NCBI RefSeq assembly: GCF_009708005.2
Contig: NZ_CP052757.1
Coordinates: 4,464,001-4,528,000, forward strand
Source of the DNA: Cellulosimicrobium protaetiae
GTDB taxonomy: Bacteria; Actinomycetota; Actinomycetes; Actinomycetales; Cellulomonadaceae
Length of the DNA stretch: 64,000 nt
Reading direction: 5' to 3'
The number at the start of each line of letters is the position of its first letter. Positions within the stretch are counted from its first letter, which is position 1. The notes beneath the pieces were generated by a model, which saw only the letters and a program-made list of their open reading frames with translations, was not told where the DNA came from and did no database searches. The position numbers and the translations under genes are program-made. Of the stretch, positions 41,731 to 50,401 are shown in pieces.

Positions 41731-41767
41731 ACGATAGCACGGTCGTTCTTTTATCGGACGATCGTTC
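41731..41767 (-). promoter_or_regulatory. Promoter and possible operator of the tetR-hydrolase unit
   Basis: TATCGT (-10) at 41736-41731, seven bases before the GTG. Upstream lie TCGTTC at 41743-41748 and again at 41762-41767 (19-bp period), and ACGATCGT at 41758-41765. The spacing fits a TetR dimer site on the promoter. Confidence 0.5.
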
Positions 41768-41780
41768 GACGGCGGATGGT

Positions 41781-41818
41781 GCCGGCCGTCGCTGCCCGCA
41801 CGGGCGGGGACGGCCGGC
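41781..41818 (-). terminator. Terminator of ectABC
   Basis: GCCGGCCGTC (41781-41790) pairs perfectly with 41809-41818. An inner stem GCCCG/CGGGC (41794-41798 with 41801-41805) extends it. It begins seven bases after the ectC stop codon. Confidence 0.75.
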
Positions 41819-41824
41819 GGTCCG

Positions 41825-42226
41825 TCAGACGGCTGCCGACGGCTCCGTGAGGAGCGGGTACACGCCGTCCTCGTCGTGCACCTCCCGACCCGTCACGGGC
41901 GGGTTGAACACGCAGACGGTCCGCATCTGGGTGCGCGGGCGCACGACGTGCTTGTCGTGGTCGTCGAGAAGGTAGAGGGAACCCGGTGCGAGCGCGTGCG
42001 TCTCACCCGTCGCGAGGTCCGTGATCTCACCCTCGCCCTCGACGACGAACACCGCCTCCACGTGGTTCGCGTACCAGAACTCGTTCACGGTCCCGGCGTA
42101 GAGCGTCGTCTCGTGGACGGAGAACCCGACGCCCTCCTTCGCCAGGACGATCCGCTTGCTGCGCCAGTTCGCGGACCGGACGTCCGCGTCGGTGTCGGTG
42201 ATCTCGGCGACGGTGCGCACGATCAT
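41825..42226 (-). CDS. ectC: L-ectoine synthase
   Basis: A 133-residue cupin of normal length for EctC. Signature stretches are [30 protein letters not shown] and [19 protein letters not shown], which carry the metal-binding and substrate residues, and [15 protein letters not shown]. It closes the ring of N-gamma-acetyl-diaminobutyrate to give ectoine, a compatible solute. The ATG at 42226 follows GAGGAGA. It is the last gene of the ectABC unit; no hydroxylase gene ectD follows. Confidence 0.96.
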   Translation of the reverse strand: MIVRTVAEITDTDADVRSANWRSKRIVLAKEGVGFSVHETTLYAGTVNEFWYANHVEAVFVVEGEGEITDLATGETHALAPGSLYLLDDHDKHVVRPRTQMRTVCVFNPPVTGREVHDEDGVYPLLTEPSAAV

Positions 42227-42279
42227 GGTGGTCTCCTCGGTGGGGTCGGTCGGGACGGGACGGCTGCTGCCGAGCGGGC

Positions 42280-43590
42280 TCAGGACGCGGGTCCGGCCAG
42301 GACCTCGGCGAGGGAGTCGTCGAGGATCCCGAGCCCGCGGCGGAGCTCCGCGTCCGTGACCGTCAGCGGCGGCAGGAGCTTGACCACCTCGCCCGACGGG
42401 CCCGACGTCTCGACGAGCAGACCGCGTGCGAAGGCCCGCGCGCACACCGCCGCGGCGAGGTCGCCGTCGGGCAGCTGGACCCCGCGCGCGAGTCCCCTGC
42501 CCTTCGAGACGAGCCCGTGCTCCGGGTAGCGGGCGACGACCGAGTTGAGGTGGGCCTCGACCAGCGCGCCCTTCGCGAGCGTCGACCGCTCGAGCGTGTC
42601 GTCCGACCAGTAGGTGCGGATCGCCTCCGCGGCCGTGACGAACGCCGGCGCGAAGCCGCGGAAGGTGCCGTTGTGCTCGCCCGGCTCCCACACGTCGAGC
42701 TCCGGCCGGATGAGAGTGAGCGCCATCGGCAGCCCGTACCCCGAGATGGACTTCGACAGGCACACGATGTCCGGGACGATCCCCGCGTCCTCGAACGAGA
42801 AGAACCCGCCCGTGCGACCGCACCCCATCTGGATGTCGTCCACGATGAGGAGGATCCCGTGCCGCGAGCAGAGGTCCGCGAGACCGCGCAGCCACTCCGC
42901 GCGCGCCGCGTTGATCCCGCCCTCGCCCTGCACGGTCTCGACGATCACCGCGGCGGGCTCGTTGAGCCCGCTGCCCCCGTCCGCCAGCAGCCGCTCCAGG
43001 TACACGAAGTCGGGGACGTCGCCGTCGAAGTAGTCGTCGTAGGGCATCGGCGTCGCGTGGACGAGAGGCACGCCCGCCCCGCCGCGCTTCATCGAGCTGC
43101 CCGTCACCGACAGCGCCCCGAGCGTCATCCCGTGGAACGCGTTGGTGAAGGTGATCACGGACTCGCGTCCCGTGACCTTGCGCGCGAGCTTGAGCGCCGC
43201 CTCGACGGCGTTCGCACCGCCCGGGCCCGGGAACACCACCTTGTGGTCCAGCCCGCGCGGGCGCAGTATCCGGTCGTGGAACGTCTCGAGGAAGTCGCGA
43301 CGGGCCGCCGTGAGCATGTCGAGCGAGTGCACCATGCGGTCATCCGCGAGGTACTCGAGGAGCACCTTCTTGAGTCGTGGCTCGTTGTGCCCGTAGTTCA
43401 GAGACCCCGCGCCGGCGAAGAAGTCGAGGTACTCGGTGCCGTCCTCGGACCGGACGGTCGCGCCGACCGCGCGGTCGAAGACGGCCGGCCAGGCACGTGA
43501 GTAGCTGCGCACACCGGACTCCAGGGCTGTGAAGCCCGTCGGGTCGTCGGCGGCGTACGCCTCGGGGACGGGTGCGGTCGAGATCGTCAC
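42280..43590 (-). CDS. ectB: Diaminobutyrate-2-oxoglutarate transaminase
   Basis: A 436-residue class-III PLP aminotransferase. It shows [16 protein letters not shown] near residue 57, [21 protein letters not shown] near 122, [19 protein letters not shown] near 249, and the PLP lysine K280 in [15 protein letters not shown]. These are EctB hallmarks, distinguishing it from GABA and ornithine transaminases. It makes L-2,4-diaminobutyrate from aspartate semialdehyde. The GTG at 43590 follows AAGGAG at a spacing of eight. A 115-bp gap with two hairpins separates it from ectA. Confidence 0.96.
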   Translation of the reverse strand: MTISTAPVPEAYAADDPTGFTALESGVRSYSRAWPAVFDRAVGATVRSEDGTEYLDFFAGAGSLNYGHNEPRLKKVLLEYLADDRMVHSLDMLTAARRDFLETFHDRILRPRGLDHKVVFPGPGGANAVEAALKLARKVTGRESVITFTNAFHGMTLGALSVTGSSMKRGGAGVPLVHATPMPYDDYFDGDVPDFVYLERLLADGGSGLNEPAAVIVETVQGEGGINAARAEWLRGLADLCSRHGILLIVDDIQMGCGRTGGFFSFEDAGIVPDIVCLSKSISGYGLPMALTLIRPELDVWEPGEHNGTFRGFAPAFVTAAEAIRTYWSDDTLERSTLAKGALVEAHLNSVVARYPEHGLVSKGRGLARGVQLPDGDLAAAVCARAFARGLLVETSGPSGEVVKLLPPLTVTDAELRRGLGILDDSLAEVLAGPAS

Positions 43591-43636
43591 GGAGGACTCT
43601 CCTTGGGATGGTGCGCTCGGGTGCGTGAGTGTGCGA

Positions 43637-43700
43637 GGGCTACGGCGTCACCCGTGCGCCGGACCGGCGTAGCCCGAGTCAGGGCCGGTTCGCACCGGCC
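43637..43700 (-). promoter_or_regulatory. Two hairpins between ectA and ectB
   Basis: GGGCTACG (43637-43644) pairs with 43668-43675, and GGCCGGT (43683-43689) with 43694-43700. They sit between the ectA stop and the ectB start. They may tune mRNA stability or allow partial termination. Confidence 0.45.
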
Positions 43701-43705
43701 TCGGC

Positions 43706-44275
43706 TCACCGGGAGCGCACGCCCTCGATGACGAGCATCGGCTCGTCGACGTGCGCGTCCGGGAACTGGTCCGCCGTGAACAGGGGCCGGGTCGTGATCG
43801 TCGCCCCGCGCCGGGCTGCCCAGCGGACGAACAGCGCGCGCGAGGCGGTGTTGTCCTCGGCGACCGTGGTGGTCACCGAGGACACGTCGGGGGCCGCGTC
43901 GACGACAGCGTCGAGCAGCCGACCGGCGACGCCCCGGCCGCGGTGACCCTCGTCGACCGCGACCTGCCACACGAAGAGCCGGGAGACGTCGTCGGGGAGC
44001 CGGTACCCCGAGACGAACCCCACCACCCGGTCGCCGTGGACCGCGACCCGGCACGTGTCCGCGAAGTGCTGGGCGAGCAGGAGGTACGCGTACGACGAGT
44101 TCAGGTCGAGCTCACCGGAGTCCCGCGCCACGCGCCACATCCCGGCCCCGTCGTCCGCGGCGGGGCGGCGCAGGACGATCCGTGGTGACCGTTCGTCGTC
44201 GTGCGTCTGCGGCGCGACGTCATCGCGCGGCGGGGTCGAAGGAGCGGTGGGCGCGGCGTTCGTCGTCGTGTCCAT
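43706..44275 (-). CDS. ectA: L-2,4-diaminobutyrate N-acetyltransferase
   Basis: A 189-residue GNAT acetyltransferase. After a 30-residue polar N terminus come IVLRRPAADDGAGMWRVARDSGELDLNSSYAYLL, typical of EctA, and the acetyl-CoA loop VDEGHRGRGVAGRLLDAVVD. It acetylates diaminobutyrate at the gamma position. The ATG at 44275 has no obvious ribosome site. TAGGGT lies ten bases before it, so the leader is very short. Confidence 0.93.
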   Translation of the reverse strand: MDTTTNAAPTAPSTPPRDDVAPQTHDDERSPRIVLRRPAADDGAGMWRVARDSGELDLNSSYAYLLLAQHFADTCRVAVHGDRVVGFVSGYRLPDDVSRLFVWQVAVDEGHRGRGVAGRLLDAVVDAAPDVSSVTTTVAEDNTASRALFVRWAARRGATITTRPLFTADQFPDAHVDEPMLVIEGVRSR

Positions 44276-44545
44276 ACCGTCGAAGACCCTAGACACATCG
44301 AGGCGATATCCACACCTTCGCATGGTCAGAGGAACGCCTCCGGGCGCGTGAGGGCGGAGGCGGGAGCCGCAGGAAGCTGCGGAAGACGGGCGTCGGTCAT
44401 GAAACAGTTTGGATGTGGCAGGCGTCTCTCTTCGTGAGACGAACCGGCGCACGGGCCGCAGCGGCGGGCCGACGTGCGCTCACCCGCGGCGAGGCCGCAG
44501 CACCGCCGGTGCGGGTCGCGCGGCCGCGGGTGCAGGACGACGAGA
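44276..44545. other. Gap between ectA and the tRNA-Arg terminator
   Basis: About 270 bases without a supported gene. The part next to ectA holds its promoter (TAGGGT on the minus strand). An AT-richer patch near 44400 (CATGAAACAGTTTGGATG) stands out but has no recognisable promoter pair or coding signal. Confidence 0.5.
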
Positions 44546-44576
44546 AGAGCCCCGAGACCATGGGTCTCGGGGCTCT
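44546..44576 (-). terminator. Terminator of tRNA-Arg
   Basis: AGAGCCCCGAGACC (44546-44559) pairs perfectly with 44563-44576 around a three-base loop. It lies six bases beyond the tRNA 3' end. Confidence 0.85.
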
Positions 44577-44581
44577 CGATG

Positions 44582-44654
44582 TGCGCCCGAAGGGATTCGA
44601 ACCCCCAACCTTCTGATCCGTAGTCAGATGCTCTATCCGTTGAGCTACGGGCGC
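44582..44654 (-). tRNA. tRNA-Arg (anticodon ACG)
   Basis: A 73-nt cloverleaf on the minus strand. The acceptor GCGCCCG pairs with CGGGCGC, discriminator A. The anticodon stem TCTGA/TCAGA encloses CTACGGA, so the anticodon is ACG, read as ICG after deamination. The T-arm is GGGGGTTCGAATCCCTT. Confidence 0.96.
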
Positions 44655-44871
44655 TGGTCCTGCTGACCGCTGATCGCTCACCGGCCGTCGAGAACACTAC
44701 CGCGTCCCCGCCCCGAACCCAAACCGATCGGGCCCCGTGAGGCCCGAGGTGACGGACGCCACGCCGTCCGACCCTCGCCGCACACGGCACGCCGGACGGT
44801 CCCCCCACGGTCGGACGCGGGCGCCGCGACGTCCCGCCCCCGGCCCGACGCGACCGCACCCGTCCCCGACG

Positions 44872-44877
44872 CACGAT
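44872..44877 (+). promoter_or_regulatory. -10-like hexamer of a leaderless ABC exporter gene
   Basis: CACGAT ends six bases before the ATG at 44884. It is weaker than the TAnnnT examples, but no ribosome site is present. Confidence 0.35.
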
Positions 44878-44883
44878 CGACGC

Positions 44884-45678
44884 ATGACGTTCACCGGCCC
44901 CTCCTCCGCCCCCGGCGGCTCGCCCCTCGTCGCGAGCGCGCTCACCAAGGTCTACGGCTCCGCCCAGACCGCGACGCACGCCCTCGCGGGCGTGAACCTC
45001 ACGGTCCACCCGGGCGAGTCGGTCGCGATCATGGGTCCCTCGGGGTCCGGCAAGACCACGCTCCTGCACGTGCTCGCGGGCATCGTCACCCCGACGTCCG
45101 GCTCGGTGTCGTGGCGCGGCGAGGACGTCACGACGCTCTCCGAGACCCGCCGCACCGTGCTGCGGCGCCAGGACTTCGGCTTCGTCTTCCAGTCCGGCCA
45201 GCTCCTGCCGGAGCTGCCCGCGGTCGAGAATGCCGCCCTGCCGCTCATGCTCGCGGGCACGGCGCGCGCCGAGGCGACGGCCGTCGCCGCCCGCTGGCTC
45301 GCGCACCTCGGCCTCGCCGGGATGGAGCAGCGCCGCCCCGGCGAGCTCTCCGGCGGCCAGGCCCAGCGCGTCGCGATCGCCCGCGCTCTCGTCGGGTCGC
45401 CCGGCGTCGTCTTCGCGGACGAGCCGACCGGCGCCCTCGATCAGTCGACGGGCGCCGAGGTGCTCGACGTCCTCACGCGCGCGACCCGCGACTCCGGCGC
45501 CGCCCTCGTCGTCGTCACGCACGACGCGGGCGTCGCCCGGCACTGCTCCCGCACCGTGACGATGCGCGACGGGCGCATCTCCGGCGAGTTCTTCGCACCC
45601 GGGACGCAGCCCGCGGCCCCGCCCGCGCCGGTCGCGCCGATCGCGCCGGTCGCGCCGAGCCAGGAGAGCGCACGATGA
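44884..45678 (+). CDS. ABC exporter ATPase (MacB/LolD type)
   Basis: A 264-residue ATPase with Walker A GPSGSGKTTLL (about residue 52), Q-loop FQSGQLLPELPA, signature LSGGQAQRVAIARALV, Walker B GVVFADEPTGALD and H-loop VVTHDAGVAR. The pattern DEPTGALD is typical of the MacB/LolD/FtsE-like group that pairs with FtsX-type permeases. A proline/alanine tail (about 240-260) ends the protein. It overlaps the permease gene by four bases. Such actinobacterial pairs often export antimicrobial peptides or lipids; the substrate is unknown. Confidence 0.92.
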   Translation: MTFTGPSSAPGGSPLVASALTKVYGSAQTATHALAGVNLTVHPGESVAIMGPSGSGKTTLLHVLAGIVTPTSGSVSWRGEDVTTLSETRRTVLRRQDFGFVFQSGQLLPELPAVENAALPLMLAGTARAEATAVAARWLAHLGLAGMEQRRPGELSGGQAQRVAIARALVGSPGVVFADEPTGALDQSTGAEVLDVLTRATRDSGAALVVVTHDAGVARHCSRTVTMRDGRISGEFFAPGTQPAAPPAPVAPIAPVAPSQESAR

Positions 45679-47045
45679 GGACCGTCGACCTCTGGTGGCT
45701 CCTGCGCCGCCGCAGCGCCGACGAGCGCGACCCGCAGGGCCTGACCAACGTGCTCGCCATCATCGCCTTCGCCGTGACGACGGCGATCCTGCTCGTCGTC
45801 ATGGGCGGATCCCATGCGTTCCTCCTGCGCGCCGGCGGGCTCGAGGGGATCCGCGAGGGCATGGAGGGCGTGACCCCCTACGACGCGCAGTACCCCTTCC
45901 TCGCGGGCATCGCGTCGCTCCTGCTGCTCATCCCGCTCGTCACGCTCGGTGCCGCGGCCGCGCGCCTCGCCGTCGCCCGTCGGGACGCCCGGCTCGCGGC
46001 GCTGCGCCTCGCGGGCGCGACGACGGGCCAGGTCACCACCCTGACGGCCCTCGACGCTGCCGCGCAGGCCGTGGTCGGGGCGCTCGTGGGACTGCTCGGC
46101 TACGGTGCGCTCCTGCCTCTCGTCGCGCAGCTGCGCTTCCAGGGCCGGACGTTCGGCCTCGGCGAGCTGTGGGTCGGGGTCCCGGCGCTGCTCGGCGCGG
46201 TCGTCCTCGTGGTCGCCGTGGCGCTGCTGTCCGCCCTCGTGAGCCTGCGCCGCGTGGCGATCACCCCGCTGGGCGTCGCCGCGCGGGTCACGCCGCCCGG
46301 GCTCAAGGCCGTCCGGCTGCTGTCCATGGGCGTGGCGTTCGTCGCGATGATCGTCGCGACCAACCTGTCGTTCGGGTCCGTGGCGGTCGTGCTCACCGTC
46401 CTCACCGCTATTTTGCTGGTCGGCTTCGCGACAGTGAACGTCGTCGGACCGTTCGTCATCTGGCTCGTGGGCAAGATGACCGCGGGATCGGCGCGACACG
46501 TGCCGACGCTGCTCGCCGGACGGCGGATCGTGGACGACCCGAAGACCGCGTGGCGCTCCGTCGGCGGGGTCGCGCTCGCGACCTTCATCGCCGGGCTGAC
46601 GAGCATCTTCGCGCTCCTCGACCCTGGCCTGGGCGCCGACCCGGACGAGGTGCAGTACCTCACCGACATGAAGACCGGCGGGTTCCTCACGCTCGCCATC
46701 GCGGGCGTGCTCGCGGCCGTCTCGACGGGCGTGATGCAGGCCGGTCGCGTCATCGACCAGCGCGCCGAGTACCGCACGCTCGTCCTGTCCGGGACGGACC
46801 TGCGCACCCTCGACCAGGCGCGGTTCCGCGAGACTCTCGTCCCGCTCGTCGTGAGCGTCGGCGTCGCGACGTTCGCGGCGCTGCTGTTCATGGTCCCCGT
46901 GATCGGGCTCAACGCGTTCGCGAACGCGGGAGTCGTCGTGCAGTTCCTGTTGTGCGTCGCTGCCGCGTCGGCCCTCGTGCTCGCCGGAGCCGGAGCCTCG
47001 CGGTTCGTCGTGCGGTCCGCGCTCGCGACCAGCGGGAGCGCGTAA
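45675..47045 (+). CDS. ABC exporter permease (FtsX-like)
   Basis: A 456-residue membrane protein with about ten helices in two halves: 1-240 and 280-456. Each half has an FtsX-like unit, seen in ARLAVARRDARLAALRLAGATTGQVTTLTA and ERAEYRTLVLSGTDLRTLDQARF-like loops. It is shorter than typical MacB and lacks a large periplasmic domain. The ATG at 45675 follows GGAGAG and overlaps the ATPase stop. A strong hairpin follows at 47076-47108. Confidence 0.88.
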   Translation: MRTVDLWWLLRRRSADERDPQGLTNVLAIIAFAVTTAILLVVMGGSHAFLLRAGGLEGIREGMEGVTPYDAQYPFLAGIASLLLLIPLVTLGAAAARLAVARRDARLAALRLAGATTGQVTTLTALDAAAQAVVGALVGLLGYGALLPLVAQLRFQGRTFGLGELWVGVPALLGAVVLVVAVALLSALVSLRRVAITPLGVAARVTPPGLKAVRLLSMGVAFVAMIVATNLSFGSVAVVLTVLTAILLVGFATVNVVGPFVIWLVGKMTAGSARHVPTLLAGRRIVDDPKTAWRSVGGVALATFIAGLTSIFALLDPGLGADPDEVQYLTDMKTGGFLTLAIAGVLAAVSTGVMQAGRVIDQRAEYRTLVLSGTDLRTLDQARFRETLVPLVVSVGVATFAALLFMVPVIGLNAFANAGVVVQFLLCVAAASALVLAGAGASRFVVRSALATSGSA

Positions 47046-47075
47046 CCCGTCGCGGCGCGCCGCCGACGCCTCGCG

Positions 47076-47108
47076 GGCGCCCCACCGGTCGCGAGCCGGT
47101 GGGGCGCC
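47076..47108 (+). terminator. Terminator of the ABC exporter operon
   Basis: GGCGCCCCACCGG (47076-47088) pairs perfectly with 47096-47108 around a seven-base loop. It lies 30 bases after the permease stop codon. Confidence 0.85.
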
Positions 47109-47146
47109 GGCGGGACCGGGACGCACTGCAGCGTTCCGGGCAACAG

Positions 47147-47176
47147 AAAAGGCCCCGGGCGCCGAGCACCGGGACC
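47147..47176 (-). terminator. Terminator of tRNA-Ser(GCT), with U-tract
   Basis: On the minus strand GGTCCCGG pairs with CCGGGGCC (one G-U pair), followed directly by TTTT at 47150-47147. It is one of the few canonical U-tract terminators in the window. Confidence 0.75.
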
Positions 47177-47184
47177 TTCCTGAG

Positions 47185-47273
47185 CGGAGACGGAGGGATT
47201 TGAACCCTCGAACGGATTGCTCCGTTACCACCTTAGCAGGGTGGCGCACTAGACCTGACTATGCGACGTCTCC
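47185..47273 (-). tRNA. tRNA-Ser (anticodon GCT)
   Basis: An 89-nt minus-strand tRNA with a long variable arm. The acceptor GGAGACG pairs with CGTCTCC, discriminator G. The anticodon stem CCACC/GGTGG encloses CTGCTAA, so the anticodon is GCT, reading AGC/AGT. The T-arm is GAGGGTTCAAATCCCTC. Confidence 0.95.
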
Positions 47274-47375
47274 TCGTGGGCCCGTCGGAGGACCCGCGTC
47301 GCCCAGGGTACAAGGGCGCCGCCGCGAGACCAAACCCGCCCGGCCGACGGCGTCGCGCGCCCGCCGTCCGGACGC

Positions 47376-48653
47376 TCAGCGCTCGAACGTCCACTCACGG
47401 TCGGTGAGCATGCGCGCCACGGCGAGCCCGATCGCGAGCGCGACGATGACCAGCCCGGCCTCGACGGCGTAGGCGAGCGCCTGCGCCGTCGCACCCGTGT
47501 TGAACTCGTAGACCGCCCGGTACGCCGTGACCCCCGGGACCATGATGACGACCGCCGGCACGGAGACCGTGATGCGCGGGACGCGCAGGGCCGGGGCCAC
47601 GGTCGCCGCGAGCAGGCCCACGAGCAGCGCGGCTGCCGCCGCCGCGGCCTGGGGGACGACGTCGGCGTCCACGAGGAGCAGGCGACCCACGTTCGCGACC
47701 ATCCCGATCGACGCGGCCCCGAGCGCCATGGCCCAGGGACTGTTGAACATGAGCGCGAACCCGAGCACCCCGAGGAAGCTCGCGACGCTCCGCAGGCCGA
47801 GGAGCAGCGGCTCGGCCAGGCCGGGCGGCGGCACCGGGTCCGGGGCGAGCCCCGCGGCCGCCGACACGCCCCACACGGCCAGCGCCGCCGAGGCGAGGAT
47901 CATGAGCGCGTACGTCACGCGCGCGACCCCCGCCGAGAAGTCGAGCTTCGCGAGGTCCAGCGCCCCCGTGACGAGCGCGAACCCGGGCACGAGGAACAGC
48001 ACCGCGGAGACGTACCCCGCCTCGTGCCCCCCGTCGACCCCGGCGAGCGCCGAGAGCGCGAGGACGAGGACCAGGTAGGCGACGCTCGCGACCGCCGCCG
48101 CGAGCATCGTCACGCCGAACTGGTTGATCCCCCGGTGGAGCATCGCGCGTCGCACGCCCTGACCCAGCGCCGCGGCGACCAGCACCGCCCCGCACTCGAC
48201 GGGGCCGCCGTTGTTGAGGAACGCGAACGCCGCGCACGCGATCCCCGCCCACAGCGCGTTGAGCAGCGCCCCGTAGAGCGGGGGGCGGCGGGCGATCCGG
48301 TCGAGCTCCGCGTCGACGGCGTCGAGGTCGGCACCCGCGGGCAGCCGGGCGGAGAACCGCTCGAGCTGGGCGAGCCGGTCGGCGTTGATCCCGATCGACC
48401 GGACCTCGGTGAGCTCCGTGCGGAAGATGGGCCCCCGGTACGACGTCGCCGTGATCTCCGTGAGCGTCACGTGCGCCGCGATGTGGTCGAGCCCCAGCGC
48501 GCGCGCCGCGCGGGTCATGTGCGACTTCACGCGGTAGCTGCCCGTGCCCGCGGAGAGCGCGAGGCGACCGATCCGCAGCACGGTGCCCGACCGACGGATG
48601 AGGTCGACGGGCTCGAGACCGGCTTCGTCGGCCGGGGAGGGCTCAGGCGTCAC
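47376..48653 (-). CDS. Threonine/serine exporter family protein (ThrE-like)
   Basis: A 425-residue protein. The N-terminal half has the ThrE cytoplasmic domain, with GTGSYRVKSHMTRAARALGLD and EVRSIGINADRLAQLERFS. About ten membrane helices follow, including AGIACAAFAFLNNGGP and the C-terminal VSVPAVVIMVPGVTAYRAVYEF, the hallmark of the second ThrE domain. Both halves are in one chain, as in Corynebacterium ThrE. It exports threonine/serine or similar small molecules. The start is uncertain: GTG at 48653 is used here, GTG at 48734 is possible, and neither has a good ribosome site. Confidence 0.88.
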   Translation of the reverse strand: MTPEPSPADEAGLEPVDLIRRSGTVLRIGRLALSAGTGSYRVKSHMTRAARALGLDHIAAHVTLTEITATSYRGPIFRTELTEVRSIGINADRLAQLERFSARLPAGADLDAVDAELDRIARRPPLYGALLNALWAGIACAAFAFLNNGGPVECGAVLVAAALGQGVRRAMLHRGINQFGVTMLAAAVASVAYLVLVLALSALAGVDGGHEAGYVSAVLFLVPGFALVTGALDLAKLDFSAGVARVTYALMILASAALAVWGVSAAAGLAPDPVPPPGLAEPLLLGLRSVASFLGVLGFALMFNSPWAMALGAASIGMVANVGRLLLVDADVVPQAAAAAAALLVGLLAATVAPALRVPRITVSVPAVVIMVPGVTAYRAVYEFNTGATAQALAYAVEAGLVIVALAIGLAVARMLTDREWTFER

Positions 48654-48761
48654 GAGGCCATGATCCCGTACGACCTCCCGCCCGGCACTCGCCGAAGGTC
48701 CCTCCGCGTCGGGGCTGCGGGCCGCGACCGCCACACCCGGCGTGGACGAGGTCGGACGGCA

Positions 48762-48794
48762 CGACGCGGGGCACCGGTCTGGTACCCCGCGTCG
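48762..48794 (-). terminator. Terminator of tRNA-Ser(TGA)
   Basis: CGACGCGGGG (48762-48771) pairs perfectly with 48785-48794. It lies five bases beyond the tRNA 3' end. Confidence 0.7.
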
Positions 48795-48798
48795 GAAG

Positions 48799-48883
48799 CG
48801 GAGGGCGAGGGATTCGAACCCCCGGTGCGTTGCCGCACAACGGTTTTCAAGACCGTCACATTAGGCCGCTCTGTCAGCCCTCC
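48799..48883 (-). tRNA. tRNA-Ser (anticodon TGA)
   Basis: An 85-nt minus-strand tRNA with a variable arm (TGTGCGGCAACGCAC). The acceptor GGAGGGC pairs with GCCCTCC, discriminator G. The anticodon stem ACGGT/ACCGT encloses CTTGAAA, so the anticodon is TGA. The T-arm is GGGGGTTCGAATCCCTC. Confidence 0.95.
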
Positions 48884-48918
48884 CGGCGAGCCATTGTGGC
48901 ACGCCCTGCCCCTGCACG

Positions 48919-48958
48919 ACGACGGCGGGCCACCCCGTGGAGGGTGATCCGCCGTCGT
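48919..48958 (-). terminator. Terminator of the conservon operon
   Basis: ACGACGGCGG (48919-48928) pairs perfectly with 48949-48958, with an inner CACCC/GGGTG stem. It begins 22 bases after the stop codon of the GTPase gene. Confidence 0.7.
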
Positions 48959-48980
48959 GCGGTGCTGCTGGTGTGCGCCG

Positions 48981-50000
48981 TCAGGCTGCCCCGCGGAGCT
49001 GGCGCATCGCGAGCTGGACGAGCGCGATGAGCGTCTGCTTCGTCGCGGCGCGCGACCGGGCGTCCGTGTAGAGCATCGGCACGTGCGCGGGGATCTGCAG
49101 CGCCTCGCGCACGTCCTCCAGCTTGTGCTTGGCCACACCGTCGAAGCAGTTGACGCCCACGACGAACGGGATGTTGCGCGACTCGAAGTAGTCGATCGCC
49201 GGGAAGCACTGCTCGAGGCGATCGGTGTCGACGAGCACGACGGCGCCGATCGCACCGCGGACCAGGTCGTCCCACATGAAGAGGAAGCGGTCCTGGCCCG
49301 GCGTGCCGAACAGGTACAGCCACAGGTTGCCCGGGAGCGAGACACGACCGAAGTCCATGGCGACCGTGGTCGTCGTCTTGCGGTCGGACACGCCGCCCGC
49401 GTCGTCGACGCCCACCGAGTGCTCCGTCATCGCAGCCTCGGTGTTCAGCGGCTCGACGTCGGAGATCGAGCCGATGAACGTCGTCTTGCCGACGGCGAAC
49501 CCTCCCGCGACGACGATCTTCACCGTCGTGGGAGCCGTCCGGGGCTGCTCGGGCCCGGCTGCGGGTCGCGGGGCCGCAGCGGGCTGCTGGACCGCGGCGG
49601 CCTGTGCACCGACCGGCTGCGCCGCAGGGACCGGCTGCGCCGCGACAGGCTGCGCGGCGACAGGCTGGGGTGCGGTCCGCGGCTGTGCGGCGGCCTGAGC
49701 GACAGGAGCCGCCACCACCGGAGCGGGGGTGACGGGAGGCGCCACGGTCGCGGGTCGCGCCGGGGTCGGCTGCGCCGGCGCGGCCTGGACCGGAGAGGCC
49801 ATGGGCTGCTGCGCCGCAGGCCCGCCCGGGGCGGGCGCGGACGACACGGGCGCCTGGGTGGGCACGCCCGCGGGAGCGCTCACGGGTGCCCACGACGTCT
49901 GGCGCACCGGCGGCTGCCCGCCTGGTGCACCCCCGATCACCCCGGACGGCTGCCCGGCCTGCGGCGCGCTGCCCGAGCCGTCAGAGGGTGGAAATGCCAT
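48981..50000 (-). CDS. Conservon GTPase (CvnD-like)
   Basis: A 339-residue protein. The first 160 residues are low-complexity, made of A, Q, P and V with repeats such as AAQPVAAQPVPAAQP. The C-terminal 180 residues are a small GTPase of the CvnD family: KIVVAGGFAVGKTTFIGS (P-loop), TTTVAMDFGRVSL, LFGTPGQDRFLFMWDDLVRGA (G3), and NCFDGVAKHKLEDVREAL in place of the usual NKxD. CvnD proteins are normally about 190 residues, so the long N terminus is an addition. The ATG at 50000 follows GGAGAG and overlaps the DUF742 gene by 20 bases. Confidence 0.92.
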   Translation of the reverse strand: MAFPPSDGSGSAPQAGQPSGVIGGAPGGQPPVRQTSWAPVSAPAGVPTQAPVSSAPAPGGPAAQQPMASPVQAAPAQPTPARPATVAPPVTPAPVVAAPVAQAAAQPRTAPQPVAAQPVAAQPVPAAQPVGAQAAAVQQPAAAPRPAAGPEQPRTAPTTVKIVVAGGFAVGKTTFIGSISDVEPLNTEAAMTEHSVGVDDAGGVSDRKTTTTVAMDFGRVSLPGNLWLYLFGTPGQDRFLFMWDDLVRGAIGAVVLVDTDRLEQCFPAIDYFESRNIPFVVGVNCFDGVAKHKLEDVREALQIPAHVPMLYTDARSRAATKQTLIALVQLAMRQLRGAA

Positions 50001-50391
50001 TGAGAACACTCTCCAAGACGCTCAGGGACAGACCCGAGTGGTTGCTGCCGTGGCCCGTGTGGACGTTGAGCGGGGTCGACGTGTGGACGGTGATGTAGTT
50101 CTCCTCCTGCAGGTCCGCGACGAGCACCTTCGTCACGCCGAGCGGGAGGCGCAGGAGCGCGGAGAGCTCGGCGATCGAGACGTACGTGTGCGCGGCGTGC
50201 TGGAGGATCGAGCGCTTCTCGGGCGGCAACCCGAAGCTGTTCACGGCGCCCGGCATGACCTCGACGAGCGCCTCGAGCGGCAGGTCGGAGGTGGCAGACC
50301 GCACGCGTCCGCCCGTGACCGCGTACGGGCGGACCGTCGCCGCCTCGTACCCGTCGTGGGCTCCCATGCTTCCGAAAGGTACGTTCGTCAT
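49981..50391 (-). CDS. Conservon DUF742 protein (CvnC-like)
   Basis: A 136-residue protein of the DUF742 family with a winged-helix-like fold. Family stretches are VRPYAVTGGRVRS, LEALVEVM, EKRSILQHAAHTYVSIAELSALLRLPLGVTKVLVADL and the C-terminal LSLSVLESVLNGISTL. It is the third conservon component, between the roadblock protein and the GTPase. In Streptomyces the Cvn proteins form a membrane complex resembling a G-protein-coupled signalling unit (family knowledge). Confidence 0.94.
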   Translation of the reverse strand: MTNVPFGSMGAHDGYEAATVRPYAVTGGRVRSATSDLPLEALVEVMPGAVNSFGLPPEKRSILQHAAHTYVSIAELSALLRLPLGVTKVLVADLQEENYITVHTSTPLNVHTGHGSNHSGLSLSVLESVLNGISTL

Positions 50392-50401
50392 CGATCAGTC
50401 C

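Noticed and set aside
44326-44400. Possible 24-codon ORF on the minus strand near the tRNA-Arg terminator
   Set aside because: It has an ATG but no ribosome site, no -10 hexamer at leaderless distance and no recognisable sequence.
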